From positions 33,449 through 97,448 of the forward strand of contig NZ_JAFAND010000090.1 of NCBI RefSeq assembly GCF_019232825.1: a DNA stretch of 64,000 nucleotides, written 5' to 3'. This DNA comes from Paludibacterium sp. (GTDB lineage: Bacteria; Pseudomonadota; Gammaproteobacteria; Burkholderiales; Chromobacteriaceae). Of the stretch, positions 8,851 to 16,968 are shown piece by piece. The position numbers and the translations under genes were made by a program. The stretch's first letter is position 1. Every line of letters starts with the position of its first letter. The notes below the pieces were generated by a model. It did no database searches, was not told the DNA's origin, and worked only from the letters and a program-made list of their open reading frames with translations.

Positions 8851-9624
8851 TTAGCGCGCGCTCAGCAGATTGGCCATGGCCACGTACTGTTCGACGCGAA
8901 TATTTTCCGGACGCAATGTCGGATCGATGCCCAGCGCGGAAAAATCGCCATCCTCCAACGTACCCTTCAAGTTGTTGCGCAATGTCTTGCGCCGCTGCGC
9001 AAATGCCTGCGTCACCACCTTTTCCAGCACGCTCTCGTCAGCGGCGATGCCGCAACGACCCCGTGCGGGGATCATGCGCACCACAGCGGAGTCCACCTTG
9101 GGTGGTGGCCAAAACGCTTGCGGCGGCACGACAAATAGGTTTTCCATCTCAAACCGGTACTGCAGCATCACGCTCAGGCGCCCGTAATCGGCGCAGGAGG
9201 GTTCCGCGACCATCCGCTCGACCACTTCCTTCTGCAACATGAAATGCATATCGACCACCCGTTCACCAAAAGATGCCAGGTGAAACAACAAGGGGGTGGA
9301 AATGTTGTACGGCAGGTTGCCGACGATCTTGAACCGGCCCGGCACGGAGCAGAAATCGAATGCCAGGGCGTCACCTTCGTGGATCACCAACCGTTCGGCG
9401 GGATAATGCTGCTTTAACCGGGAAATGATATCGCGGTCGATCTCTACCACATGCAATTGGTGCAAACGATCGAGCAACGGCTGCGTCAAAGCACCCAAAC
9501 CCGGGCCGATTTCGATGACAGTGTCGTCGGCAATGGGATGGACGGCATCGACAATGCTTTCGATAACATGCGCGTCTTGCAGGAAGTTTTGCCCGAAGCG
9601 TTTGCGGGGAATGTGTTGAGTCAT
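8851..9624 (-). CDS. rsmA: 16S rRNA dimethyladenosine transferase (KsgA)
   Basis: Dimethylates two adjacent adenines at the 3' end of 16S rRNA during small-subunit maturation. The N-terminal [11 protein letters not shown] motif, SAM-binding EIGPGLG (38-44), and the catalytic NLPYNIST motif (around 101-108) are all present. The 257-residue length is standard. It runs convergent with the PilT-like gene across the parS hairpin; the cyaY gene lies upstream on the same strand. Confidence 0.97.
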   Translation of the reverse strand: MTQHIPRKRFGQNFLQDAHVIESIVDAVHPIADDTVIEIGPGLGALTQPLLDRLHQLHVVEIDRDIISRLKQHYPAERLVIHEGDALAFDFCSVPGRFKIVGNLPYNISTPLLFHLASFGERVVDMHFMLQKEVVERMVAEPSCADYGRLSVMLQYRFEMENLFVVPPQAFWPPPKVDSAVVRMIPARGRCGIAADESVLEKVVTQAFAQRRKTLRNNLKGTLEDGDFSALGIDPTLRPENIRVEQYVAMANLLSAR

Positions 9625-9684
9625 GATGCACCAATCGTTGAGGCCGACATTTTACCCGCTAAGGCCCCGTATTGCCGAGACTTA

Positions 9685-10008
9685 TTACCCGGCTTGCCAG
9701 GAAAACGCGCCGCCGGACGACCGCGCGATCAGCGCCGACAACGTGGCGCCCAACTCGCCGCCATCACGCGCATTGATCCAGGTGCCTTGCGGCGTCAGCT
9801 TGAAATGGAATCCGCCGCTTTTGGCCGCCACCCACATTTCCTGATTCGGCGCATGGCGGTTGATGATCATTTTTTCGCCCGAGTCGAATTCAATTTCCAG
9901 CACGCCGCCGTTCAGTTCATAATCGAGATCAAGCGCGCTGTCATCCAGCGCCGCCTGAAGCGAATACAGCAATGCATCGGTCAGATCGAGAAACTCGCTT
10001 TCGGTCAT
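9685..10008 (-). CDS. cyaY: frataxin-like iron protein CyaY
   Basis: 107-residue frataxin homologue that binds ferrous iron and modulates the IscS cysteine desulfurase in Fe-S cluster assembly. The acidic first helix (MTESEFLDLTDALL… with further D/E residues) binds iron. The sheet motif GGVLEIEFDSGEKMIINRHAPNQEMWVAAKSGGFHF is characteristic of the family in order and spacing. It is divergent from lptM–lysA, a gene order common to many proteobacteria. Confidence 0.95.
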   Translation of the reverse strand: MTESEFLDLTDALLYSLQAALDDSALDLDYELNGGVLEIEFDSGEKMIINRHAPNQEMWVAAKSGGFHFKLTPQGTWINARDGGELGATLSALIARSSGGAFSWQAG

Positions 10009-10082
10009 AGTTATTCCTTGGTCATGCGCTGCGACAAGGCGCTTTGTTAGTATCCTTATTTTGCCACAGCGGATTTCATTGT

Positions 10083-10241
10083 ATGCGATACCTCGTTACT
10101 TCTCTGATTCTTGCAGGATGCCTGAGCGCATGCGGCTATAAAGGCCCGCTGTATCTGCCATCCAACAACCAACCAGCTCCCGCCGCCGCGAGCCAGCCGG
10201 CCGCAACCGTTCAACCCCATCAGGACGCCAGCCAGCCGTGA
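10083..10241 (+). CDS. lptM: LptM (LppL/YifL-like) small lipoprotein
   Basis: 52-residue outer-membrane lipoprotein. The hydrophobic signal YLVTSLILAGC ends in lipobox LSAC (Cys ~17). The mature start CGYKGPLYLP is the family hallmark; a Pro/Ala/Gln-rich tail follows. In E. coli LptM helps the LptD/LptE LPS translocon mature. The gene is too short for many annotation pipelines. Its TGA overlaps the GTG start of lysA, a conserved arrangement. Confidence 0.9.
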   Translation: MRYLVTSLILAGCLSACGYKGPLYLPSNNQPAPAAASQPAATVQPHQDASQP

Positions 10242-11488
10242 AGCCGACCCATTATCGCGAGAACGACCTCTATATCGAAGATTTGCCGCTTGCCGACATT
10301 GCCGCGCAGTACGGCACGCCTGCCTACGTGTATTCGCAAGATGCGTTAACCGCGGCATATGATGACTACCGCGCCGCGTTCGCCGAACTCGATCCGTTGC
10401 TGTGCTACGCGGTCAAGGCCAATTCGAACCTGTCGATACTGCGTCACTTCGCGCATCTCGGCGCCGGTTTCGACATCGTTTCCGGCGGCGAGCTGGCGCG
10501 CGTGCTAGCAGCTGGCGCCGATGCCGGCAAGGTCGTGTTTTCCGGTGTGGGTAAATCCGAAAGCGAAATGCTGGCCGCGCTGGACGCCGGCATCAAATGT
10601 TTCAATGTCGAGTCGCTCAACGAACTCTTGAAGCTCAACGCGGTGGCGGGGCTTGCCGGCAAGGTCGCGCCGATTTCACTGCGCGTGAACCCGGATGTCG
10701 ACGCGCAAACCCATCCTTACATCTCCACCGGCCTCAAGGACAATAAATTCGGCATCGCCTACGATGCGGCGCTCGCCATCTATCAACAGGCACAATCGCT
10801 GCCCAACTTGCGCATTATCGGCATCGATTGCCATATCGGCTCGCAACTGACCGACGCCGCGCCGCTCATCGATGCGCTCGACCGGCTCTTGGCCTTGATC
10901 GACCAGCTGGCCAAGGCCGGCATCACCTTGCATCACCTGGATATCGGCGGCGGACTCGGCATCCGTTATCGCGATGAAACACCGCCGGATCTCGCCGCGT
11001 TCTCCACCGCGCTGGCCGAGCGTCTGCAAGGACGCGCCCTGCAGTTGGTAATGGAGCCGGGCCGCTCGCTGGTGGGCAATGCCGGCATTTTGCTGACCAA
11101 GGTGGAATACCTGAAGCTTGGCGAACACAAGAATTTTGCCGTGGTGGACGCGGCCATGAACGACCTCATGCGTCCTTCCCTTTATTCGGCTTATCACAGC
11201 ATCCTGCCGGTGAAGCGCCACGCGCACCTGGTTCCGGTCACCGTCGACGTGGTCGGGCCCATCTGCGAATCCAGCGATTTTCTCGGCAAGGACCGGCAAC
11301 TTGCGGTGGCGGAAGGCGAACTGCTGGCGATCATGTCCTGTGGCGCCTACGGCTCCACCATGGCCAGCAATTACAACACCCGTACCCGTGCGGCGGAAAT
11401 CATGGTCAGCGGCGGCGATAGCCGCGTGATCCGCCAGCGGGAAACGCTCGAGCAGCTATTGGCCAACGAAAAAGCCTGTCTTGACTAA
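10238..11488 (+). CDS. lysA: diaminopimelate decarboxylase
   Basis: PLP enzyme making L-lysine from meso-diaminopimelate. Fold type III barrel with PLP lysine in YAVKANSN (around residue 60), HIGSQ near 199-203 and the glycine-rich phosphate loop DIGGGLG. The C-terminal domain holds the catalytic CESSDFLGKDR motif and GAYGSTMASNYN. The 416-residue length is normal. It starts with GTG, overlapping the lptM stop. Its TAA stop is the first base triplet of a ~122-bp repeat also found at 52.9 kb. Confidence 0.96.
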   Translation: MKPTHYRENDLYIEDLPLADIAAQYGTPAYVYSQDALTAAYDDYRAAFAELDPLLCYAVKANSNLSILRHFAHLGAGFDIVSGGELARVLAAGADAGKVVFSGVGKSESEMLAALDAGIKCFNVESLNELLKLNAVAGLAGKVAPISLRVNPDVDAQTHPYISTGLKDNKFGIAYDAALAIYQQAQSLPNLRIIGIDCHIGSQLTDAAPLIDALDRLLALIDQLAKAGITLHHLDIGGGLGIRYRDETPPDLAAFSTALAERLQGRALQLVMEPGRSLVGNAGILLTKVEYLKLGEHKNFAVVDAAMNDLMRPSLYSAYHSILPVKRHAHLVPVTVDVVGPICESSDFLGKDRQLAVAEGELLAIMSCGAYGSTMASNYNTRTRAAEIMVSGGDSRVIRQRETLEQLLANEKACLD

Positions 11489-11609
11489 GAATCTCTGACA
11501 AAAGTACCGGCAAGGCATCCGCTCAGGTCTTGTAGCGTACATTCGCCGCAGGCAATGCACGTCTTGAGCGAATCCTAAGGCCGTGCGTTGCTTCGCGAAC
11601 GCACGCTAT
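11486..11609 (+). repeat. 122-bp dispersed repeat, copy A
   Basis: This stretch aligns almost end to end with 52865-52986. Both contain ACAAAAGTACCGGCAAGGCA and end with a hairpin GTGCGTT…AACGCAC. In both places similarity begins exactly at the TAA stop codon of the upstream gene, here lysA. It lies between lysA and the aminotransferase gene. No coding potential. Confidence 0.85.
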
Positions 11610-11688
11610 CCAACCGCGAAATGTGTTCTGTTAGAGGTTCTAATTCTTGTTATTGACAAGTAATCTGACGAACAGGGGAAAGTCCACC

Positions 11689-12774
11689 ATGCGCTTCGCC
11701 CGTCATCTGCAGGAACATAGCATTCATAATCCGTTTCCAGGTATCGTGCGCCTGGAACAGAAAATCGGCCGCGACATTATCACGCGCATCGGTTCCAACG
11801 AAAGTCAGCCGCTGCCGTCCCCTGCGCTGACCACGTTCTTGGGTGAAACGGCGGTCACAATGGCAAGCCTGTATCCCGATCCCTACGCGCACGACATCCG
11901 CCGTCTGGCCGCTGCGATCAACCTTGTGGACGAAAGCGAAGTCATTGTCGACAGCGGCGCGGACAGCTTGATCCTGTTGTCGCTGCGCTTGTGCTGCAAT
12001 GTTGGCGATACAGTCATCACCAGCGCGGGCAGCTACCCGACGTTTCGCTACTTCGCCGAGGGGTGCGGTCAGCGCGTGGTGGAGGTCAGCCTGCAAAGCG
12101 GTACGGACGGCGCATTGCAAGCCGACCTCGGTGCGCTGGCCTTCAATGCGCATCAATACAAGGCCAGCCTGGTGTATTTAGCCAACCCGGACAATCCCAC
12201 CGGCCACTATCATTCGCAAACCGAAATCGAACGTTTCCGCCAAAGCCTACCCGCGGACTGCGTTTTACTCTTGGACGAGGCCTATCTGGAGTTCGCCGAA
12301 CCGCGCCACGCTGCGAGCCCGGTCATGGATAACACACTGCGGTTGCGTACCTTATCCAAAGCCTATGCGCTGGCGGGGCTGAGGGTTGGTTACGCTATCG
12401 CACCAGCTGAAGCGATAGCCAAAGCCGACGAGATCCGTCCGCAATTCGCCGTTTCCTCGTTAGCGCAACAGGCCGCTATTCTGGCCTTGCAAGCCCGAGA
12501 AGCCGCCGAATCTTTGCTTTCAACAACTATATCGCTCAGGGAAAAGCTGCGCGACGCGCTGTTGGCGCGCCGCTTACGGGTGCTCGATAGTCATACCAAT
12601 TTCGTCAGCATCCCGTATCCCGACTCGCAAGCAGCCGAACAGGTGCAACGCCGTCTGTTCGCCATGGGGGTGGCCGTACATCGCCCCGCCCACCCCGCCA
12701 CCAGCCATCTCATCCGTATAACCGCCCATCCCGCGGCGCTGGACGAAGCCATTCTCGACATGCTGATCCTTTGA
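11689..12774 (+). CDS. HisC-like class I/II PLP aminotransferase
   Basis: 361-residue aminotransferase of the histidinol-phosphate/aromatic subfamily. Signatures seen: NPDNPTG (cofactor contact), LLDEAYLEF, and the PLP lysine in TLSKAYALAGLRVGYA, followed by the small-domain arginine region HLIRITAH. The substrate cannot be fixed from sequence: imidazole-acetol phosphate, aromatic 2-oxo acids or a dedicated metabolite are all possible. No his genes are nearby, so it may be a paralogue and not the main hisC. The start was chosen at the ATG with AGGGGAA 8 nt upstream. A palindromic terminator follows. Confidence 0.85.
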   Translation: MRFARHLQEHSIHNPFPGIVRLEQKIGRDIITRIGSNESQPLPSPALTTFLGETAVTMASLYPDPYAHDIRRLAAAINLVDESEVIVDSGADSLILLSLRLCCNVGDTVITSAGSYPTFRYFAEGCGQRVVEVSLQSGTDGALQADLGALAFNAHQYKASLVYLANPDNPTGHYHSQTEIERFRQSLPADCVLLLDEAYLEFAEPRHAASPVMDNTLRLRTLSKAYALAGLRVGYAIAPAEAIAKADEIRPQFAVSSLAQQAAILALQAREAAESLLSTTISLREKLRDALLARRLRVLDSHTNFVSIPYPDSQAAEQVQRRLFAMGVAVHRPAHPATSHLIRITAHPAALDEAILDMLIL

Positions 12775-12785
12775 ACACGCCAACA

Positions 12786-12810
12786 AAAAGGGGGCATGCA
12801 TGCCCCCTTT
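12786..12810 (+). terminator. palindromic terminator after the aminotransferase gene
   Basis: The core GGGGGCATGCATGCCCCC is a perfect 18-bp palindrome flanked by AAAA and TTT, so it can act in both directions. The same 25-bp sequence is repeated at 12974-12998, on the far side of a dispersed repeat. Confidence 0.8.
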
Positions 12811-12811
12811 C

Positions 12812-12965
12812 AGGCTGTTGATTTAGTGGTTTGTAGCGGTCCCGGAGGACCCGGCAAAGCCGGGCCTCAGTGGCAACTTACTGATTTCGCAGCCTGATCA
12901 TCGATTCCCACTCCCCCCGCCCTCTCCCTGAGAGGGGGTGCTCGCTTCGCGAGCATGGGTTTGTC
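12812..12965 (+). repeat. 154-bp dispersed repeat, copy 1
   Basis: Matches the reverse complement of 21528-21681 over its whole length with a modest number of substitutions and no length difference. It contains several short hairpins: CCGGCAAAGCCGG, CCCTCTC…GAGAGGG and GCTCGCTTCGCGAGC. It sits between two identical terminator palindromes in the convergent gap between the aminotransferase and hemL. It is non-coding. Confidence 0.9.
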
Positions 12966-12973
12966 AACACACT

Positions 12974-12998
12974 AAAAGGGGGCATGCATGCCCCCTTT
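12974..12998 (-). terminator. palindromic terminator after hemL
   Basis: Second exact copy of the 25-bp terminator (core GGGGGCATGCATGCCCCC), 18 bp after the hemL stop codon. It serves leftward transcripts of hemL and, being symmetric, rightward ones too. Confidence 0.8.
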
Positions 12999-13016
12999 GC
13001 AAACTACGCCACGGCA

Positions 13017-14294
13017 TTACAAAGACGCCAAAACCGCCGCCGCCAGAGAAATAGTTTCCTCGATCAACGAATCGCTGTGCGCGTCGGAAACAAAACCCGC
13101 CTCAAAAGCCGACGGCGCAAGGTAAACGCCCTTTTCCAGCATGCCATGGAAGAAACGTCGGAAAGCGGCAACATCGCAAGCCGATACCTCTGCAAACGAT
13201 GCGGGAACGCGCTCGGCCATATACAGACCGAACATGCCGCCGACGCTATCGGCGCACATCGGCACGCCGGCGGCGCGAGCGGCGCTGCTGATGCCTTGCG
13301 CCAAGCGCGCGGTGCGCTTGCTCAACTCGGCATGAAAGCCAGGCCGTTGAATCAAGCGCAAGGTAGTCAACCCAGCAGCGACCGCCAACGGATTCCCAGA
13401 CAGCGTCCCCGCCTGATACACCGGCCCCAGCGGCGCGATGCAAGCCATGATGTCGGTTCGGCCACCGAACGCGGCGAGCGGCATGCCGCCCCCGACCACC
13501 TTGCCCAGCGTGGTCATATCCGGCGTGATGCCGTGCAGGTGCTGCGCGCAATGCAAATCGACGCGGAAGCCGGTCATCACTTCGTCGTAGATCAACACCG
13601 CGCCATGCTGGGCGGTGAGCGCGCGCAAAGCATGCACAAACGCTTCGCTTGGCTTGACCAGGTTCATATTGCCGGCAAACGGCTCCAGGATGACGCACGC
13701 GATCGTTTCGCCGATCTCCTCGAACGTCCGTTGCAGCTGTTCGACGTTGTTGTACTCCAACACCAGCGTGTGCTTGGTGAAATCTTGCGGTACACCGCCC
13801 GAAGAAGGCGTGCCGAAGGTCAAGAGACCGGAGCCCGCCTTCACCAGCAGGCTATCGGAATGACCGTGATAACAACCCTCGAACTTGACGATGGTATCGC
13901 GGCCCGTATAGCCGCGCGCCAGCCGGATCGCGCTCATCGTCGCTTCGGTGCCGGAGGATACCAGCCGTACTTGCTCGATCGACGGCACCAGACGGCAGAT
14001 TTCTTCCGCCAGATCAACCTCTCCGGCCGTCGGCGCACCGAAGGATAGGCCTCCCGTGGCCGCCTCTTGAACAGCGGACACAACTTCCGGATGGGCATGA
14101 CCCAGAATCGCCGGTCCCCAGGAACCGACGTAATCGATAAAGCGCTGGTCATCGGCATCCCACACGTACGGCCCCGTGGCGCGAACGATGAAGCGCGGCG
14201 TGCCGCCCACCGAGCCGAAAGCCCGAACCGGCGAGTTCACTCCGCCGGGAATGCGCAGCTTGGCGCGGTCAAACAACTGCTGATTGCGCGACAT
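13017..14294 (-). CDS. hemL: glutamate-1-semialdehyde 2,1-aminomutase
   Basis: Makes 5-aminolevulinate from glutamate-1-semialdehyde in the C5 haem pathway. At 425 residues it has the expected length. PLP-lysine region [18 protein letters not shown] (Lys ~264), the N-terminal [10 protein letters not shown] signature and [12 protein letters not shown] are all typical. It is the first gene of a minus-strand run upstream of which lie a CYTH phosphatase and hemJ, a later haem-pathway gene, so the neighbourhood may be haem-related. Confidence 0.97.
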   Translation of the reverse strand: MSRNQQLFDRAKLRIPGGVNSPVRAFGSVGGTPRFIVRATGPYVWDADDQRFIDYVGSWGPAILGHAHPEVVSAVQEAATGGLSFGAPTAGEVDLAEEICRLVPSIEQVRLVSSGTEATMSAIRLARGYTGRDTIVKFEGCYHGHSDSLLVKAGSGLLTFGTPSSGGVPQDFTKHTLVLEYNNVEQLQRTFEEIGETIACVILEPFAGNMNLVKPSEAFVHALRALTAQHGAVLIYDEVMTGFRVDLHCAQHLHGITPDMTTLGKVVGGGMPLAAFGGRTDIMACIAPLGPVYQAGTLSGNPLAVAAGLTTLRLIQRPGFHAELSKRTARLAQGISSAARAAGVPMCADSVGGMFGLYMAERVPASFAEVSACDVAAFRRFFHGMLEKGVYLAPSAFEAGFVSDAHSDSLIEETISLAAAVLASL

Positions 14295-14318
14295 GATGAA
14301 TCCTGTCTTCTATACACG

Positions 14319-14795
14319 TTATTCGGAATGGTCCACCCAACTGGCGTACGGATGATCCGCCAGCCAAGCGTTGGTGAAACGCCCATCGGCCGTCACTTCG
14401 CCGCCAAGCCAATCCGGACTGGCGAACGGCGTCTGCTCGCTCGGCAATTCGATCTCCGCCAATACCAAGCCGGCATTGGCGCCAAAAAATTCATCCACTT
14501 CCCAGATCATGCCCGCGTGGGTCAAACGAGTACGTTGTTTGTCCACTTGCATCGGACACATAACATTCAATATCTCTTCAGCGTCTTTGAGTGGAATATC
14601 GTATTCAAACTCATAACGCGACGTATCGGTAAGCTTGGCCTTGATCGTCAGCCAAGCCTGGTCTCCCACCACGCGCACCCGTACCGTGCGTGCCGGGTCG
14701 ACCGACAAATACCCCTGGCGATAGCGTTCCGTTTTCCCCTGGCCACGCCAGCCATCGCCGTTAACCAAGAAACGGCGTTCAATCTCCATGCCCAT
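14319..14795 (-). CDS. CYTH-domain triphosphatase
   Basis: 158-residue protein with the CYTH (CyaB–thiamine triphosphatase) β-tunnel. The N-terminal EIERRFLV motif, the strand with RVRV and TIKAK, and the acidic EVDEFFG and LAEIELPSE strands supply the basic and acidic tunnel residues. Single-domain bacterial members act mostly as inorganic triphosphatases or on nucleoside/thiamine triphosphates. The start could be this ATG or the one two codons later. It lies 24 bp from hemL and 12 bp from hemJ on the same strand. Confidence 0.88.
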   Translation of the reverse strand: MGMEIERRFLVNGDGWRGQGKTERYRQGYLSVDPARTVRVRVVGDQAWLTIKAKLTDTSRYEFEYDIPLKDAEEILNVMCPMQVDKQRTRLTHAGMIWEVDEFFGANAGLVLAEIELPSEQTPFASPDWLGGEVTADGRFTNAWLADHPYASWVDHSE

Positions 14796-14807
14796 TTTTC
14801 AACTCGC

Positions 14808-15239
14808 CTAAAATGGCTTGACCACCACCAAAAGAATAATGGCCAACAAAAGAAACGTCGGAATCTCATTGAATACGCGAAACCACACATGCGTGCGACG
14901 ATTCCGTCCAGCGGCAAAATCGTGGTACAGACGCCCGCAGTACCACTGATAACCCAACAGCAGCAGCACCAAGGCGAGTTTTGCGTGCATCCAACCGCCG
15001 CCAATGCCGTAGCCCAGCCACAACGCGACGCCAAAAATAACCGTCAGCAACGATAACGGCAGCATGAAACGATACAGTTTGCGGGCCATGACCAACAGGC
15101 GTTGATACTCCGCGCCGGGATCGGCCAGCGCCAGATTGACGAACAGCCGTGGCAGATAGAACAGGCCGGCAAACCAGGAAACCACGAAAAAAATATGAAG
15201 CGCCTTGACGAACAAATAACCCAAAATTGCCTCCCGCAT
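14808..15239 (-). CDS. hemJ: HemJ-type protoporphyrinogen IX oxidase
   Basis: 143-residue membrane protein with four hydrophobic helices. HemJ oxidises protoporphyrinogen IX in bacteria lacking HemG/HemY. The essential histidine is in KALHIFFVVSWFAGLFYLPRLF (His15) and the essential lysine in WMHAKLAL (Lys87). The family was formerly UPF0093 with no assigned role. It lies upstream of the CYTH gene and hemL on the same strand, consistent with haem synthesis. Confidence 0.88.
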   Translation of the reverse strand: MREAILGYLFVKALHIFFVVSWFAGLFYLPRLFVNLALADPGAEYQRLLVMARKLYRFMLPLSLLTVIFGVALWLGYGIGGGWMHAKLALVLLLLGYQWYCGRLYHDFAAGRNRRTHVWFRVFNEIPTFLLLAIILLVVVKPF

Positions 15240-15284
15240 CGATCGTAGAGCGATCCATGCCCTCGCGCCGGTTAGAATGCCGTT

Positions 15285-15449
15285 TTAGATTTCGACCATT
15301 TCGAAATCATCTTTGTGTGCGCCGCACTCGGGGCAGGTCCAGTTAGGGGGAACATCTTCCCAACGCGTGCCTGGCGCAATGCCATCCTCGGGGTGGCCGG
15401 ATGCTTCGTCGTAGATGAAACCGCAAATCAGACACATCCAAGTGCGCAT
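15285..15449 (-). CDS. rubredoxin
   Basis: 54-residue iron protein too short for many gene callers. [15 protein letters not shown]…WTCPECG places the four iron-binding cysteines at 6, 9, 39 and 42, with the conserved aromatic core (Trp4, Tyr13, Trp30, Trp37). Rubredoxins carry single electrons in the cytosol, for example to alkane or oxygen/peroxide-reducing enzymes; the partner here is unknown. It is divergent from thiD across a 60-bp gap that holds a small palindrome. No hydroxylase or reductase gene lies beside it. Confidence 0.95.
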   Translation of the reverse strand: MRTWMCLICGFIYDEASGHPEDGIAPGTRWEDVPPNWTCPECGAHKDDFEMVEI

Positions 15450-15468
15450 TTGTCTTCCCTTTGTAAGT

Positions 15469-15484
15469 TAGAATGACAATTCTA
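15469..15484. promoter_or_regulatory. palindrome between rubredoxin and thiD
   Basis: TAGAAT and ATTCTA flank a 4-bp spacer in the divergent gap. It could be an operator shared by the two genes. No thiamine-pyrophosphate riboswitch was recognised before thiD. Confidence 0.3.
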
Positions 15485-15509
15485 TATCCAGACTGGATGG
15501 AGGTTAACC

Positions 15510-16358
15510 TTGGCAGGCAAAAACACGCAGGTGGAAGTTCCACCGGTAGTCATGACTCTGGCCGGCTCCGATCCAAGCAGCGGCGCCGGCATCCAGGCGG
15601 ACATTTTGACGCTCGCAAGCCTGGGATGCCACCCCCTGTCCGTCATCACGGCGCTCACCATCCAGGATAGCGCCAGCGTGCACGATCTGATGGTGCTCGA
15701 CGCCGACTGGGTCAACGATCAGGCACGTCTGCTTCTGGAAGACATGCCGATCGCCGCCTTCAAGGTCGGCCTGATCGGCAGCGTCGAAAACGTGGCGGTT
15801 ATCGCTCAACTCGCCGCCGATTATCCCGACATTCCCCTGATTCTCGATCCCGTGTTGGCCAGTGGGGGCGGCGACAGTTTTGCCGACGACGATCTCATCG
15901 ACGCCATGCGCGACATCCTGTTGCCGCAGGTAACCATCCTGACGCCCAACAGCATCGAGGCGCGCCGGCTTGCCAGCAACGACCCCGATGAAGAGGACGA
16001 TCTGACGCTTGACGAATGCGCGTCGCGCCTGCTGACGCTCGGCACGGAATATGTCTTGATTACCGGCACGCATGAGAATACCGCTGACGTCATCAACACC
16101 CTGTACACCAGTGACGGTACGGCGCGCGCTCAGCATTGGGAGCGACTGCCCGCAAGCTACCACGGCTCGGGCTGCACACTCGCTTCGGCGCTTGCCGGCA
16201 TGCTGGCCTGCGGCGCCCCCGTGCTGGAAGCCGTCAACGACGCTCAGGAATATACCTATCAGACATTATTGAACGCCTATCGCCCGGGCATGGGACAACA
16301 TATTCCCGACCGCATGTTCTGGGCGCGCGATATGGATGACGATGAACAAGCGCCATAA
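15510..16358 (+). CDS. thiD: hydroxymethylpyrimidine/phosphomethylpyrimidine kinase
   Basis: Phosphorylates HMP and HMP-phosphate for thiamine synthesis. The ribokinase-like fold shows the N-terminal TLAGSDPSSGAGIQAD motif, the internal DPVLASGGG region and the C-terminal anion-hole motif GSGCTLASALA. The likely start is TTG, placed because GGAGGT lies 5 nt before it; a downstream ATG would remove the first β-strand. The 282-residue length is slightly long, with an acidic C-terminal tail (MDDDEQAP) that overlaps the start of thiE by ~20 bp. Confidence 0.93.
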   Translation: MAGKNTQVEVPPVVMTLAGSDPSSGAGIQADILTLASLGCHPLSVITALTIQDSASVHDLMVLDADWVNDQARLLLEDMPIAAFKVGLIGSVENVAVIAQLAADYPDIPLILDPVLASGGGDSFADDDLIDAMRDILLPQVTILTPNSIEARRLASNDPDEEDDLTLDECASRLLTLGTEYVLITGTHENTADVINTLYTSDGTARAQHWERLPASYHGSGCTLASALAGMLACGAPVLEAVNDAQEYTYQTLLNAYRPGMGQHIPDRMFWARDMDDDEQAP

Positions 16359-16968
16359 CGTCCGCGGCCTTTACGCCATCACACAAGATGTTGACGACGA
16401 CAACCATCTTGCCGGACAGGCGCGCCTGGTATTGCAAGGCGGCGCCAGCGTGCTGCAATACCGCAGCAAATCGTCCGACGGCCGCTTGAAATACCGGCAG
16501 GGACGGCTTCTAAAAACCTTGTGTCGCGAATTTGGCGCGCTGTTCATCGTCAATGACGATCTGGATCTAACGATCAAGCTCAAAGCCGACGGCGTTCATC
16601 TCGGCCATAACGACATGACCGTTCGCCAGGCCCGCGTGGCGCTCGGCGCAAACTGCATCATTGGCGCTTCCTGCTACAACAGCCTGGTGATCGCGCATAA
16701 GGCCAAACAGGACGGCGCCGATTATTTGGCCTTTGGCACCGTGTTTCCTTCCCTCACCAAACCGGGAGCCGTCCACGCGCCGCTTGAGCTGTTTGCCCAA
16801 GCCCGCGTTCTTGAACGGCCCCTCGTCGCCATCGGCGGCATCCATGCCGGCAACGCGCAAAGCGTCATTCAAGCAGGCGCGGATGCATTAGCAGTCATTA
16901 ACGGCCTATTTGCGCAACCCGACCCCACCGAGGCCGCTTCTGCGATTGCTCGGCTATTCACCATCTGA
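16342..16968 (+). CDS. thiE: thiamine-phosphate synthase
   Basis: Joins HMP-pyrophosphate and thiazole phosphate to form thiamine phosphate. A TIM barrel of ~208 residues with the expected landmarks: QYRSKSSDGR early, FIVNDDLDLTIKLKADGVHLGHND (Mg/pyrophosphate site), YLAFGTVFPSLTK and VAIGGIHAGNA. It overlaps thiD at the start. Its last bases overlap the convergent waaA stop by 15 bp, so the two mRNAs are complementary at their 3' ends. Confidence 0.95.
   Translation: MNKRHNVRGLYAITQDVDDDNHLAGQARLVLQGGASVLQYRSKSSDGRLKYRQGRLLKTLCREFGALFIVNDDLDLTIKLKADGVHLGHNDMTVRQARVALGANCIIGASCYNSLVIAHKAKQDGADYLAFGTVFPSLTKPGAVHAPLELFAQARVLERPLVAIGGIHAGNAQSVIQAGADALAVINGLFAQPDPTEAASAIARLFTI

Noticed and set aside
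15450..15509. TPP riboswitch before thiD
   Set aside because: The gap is too short, and the conserved CTGAGA and pairing elements are absent.
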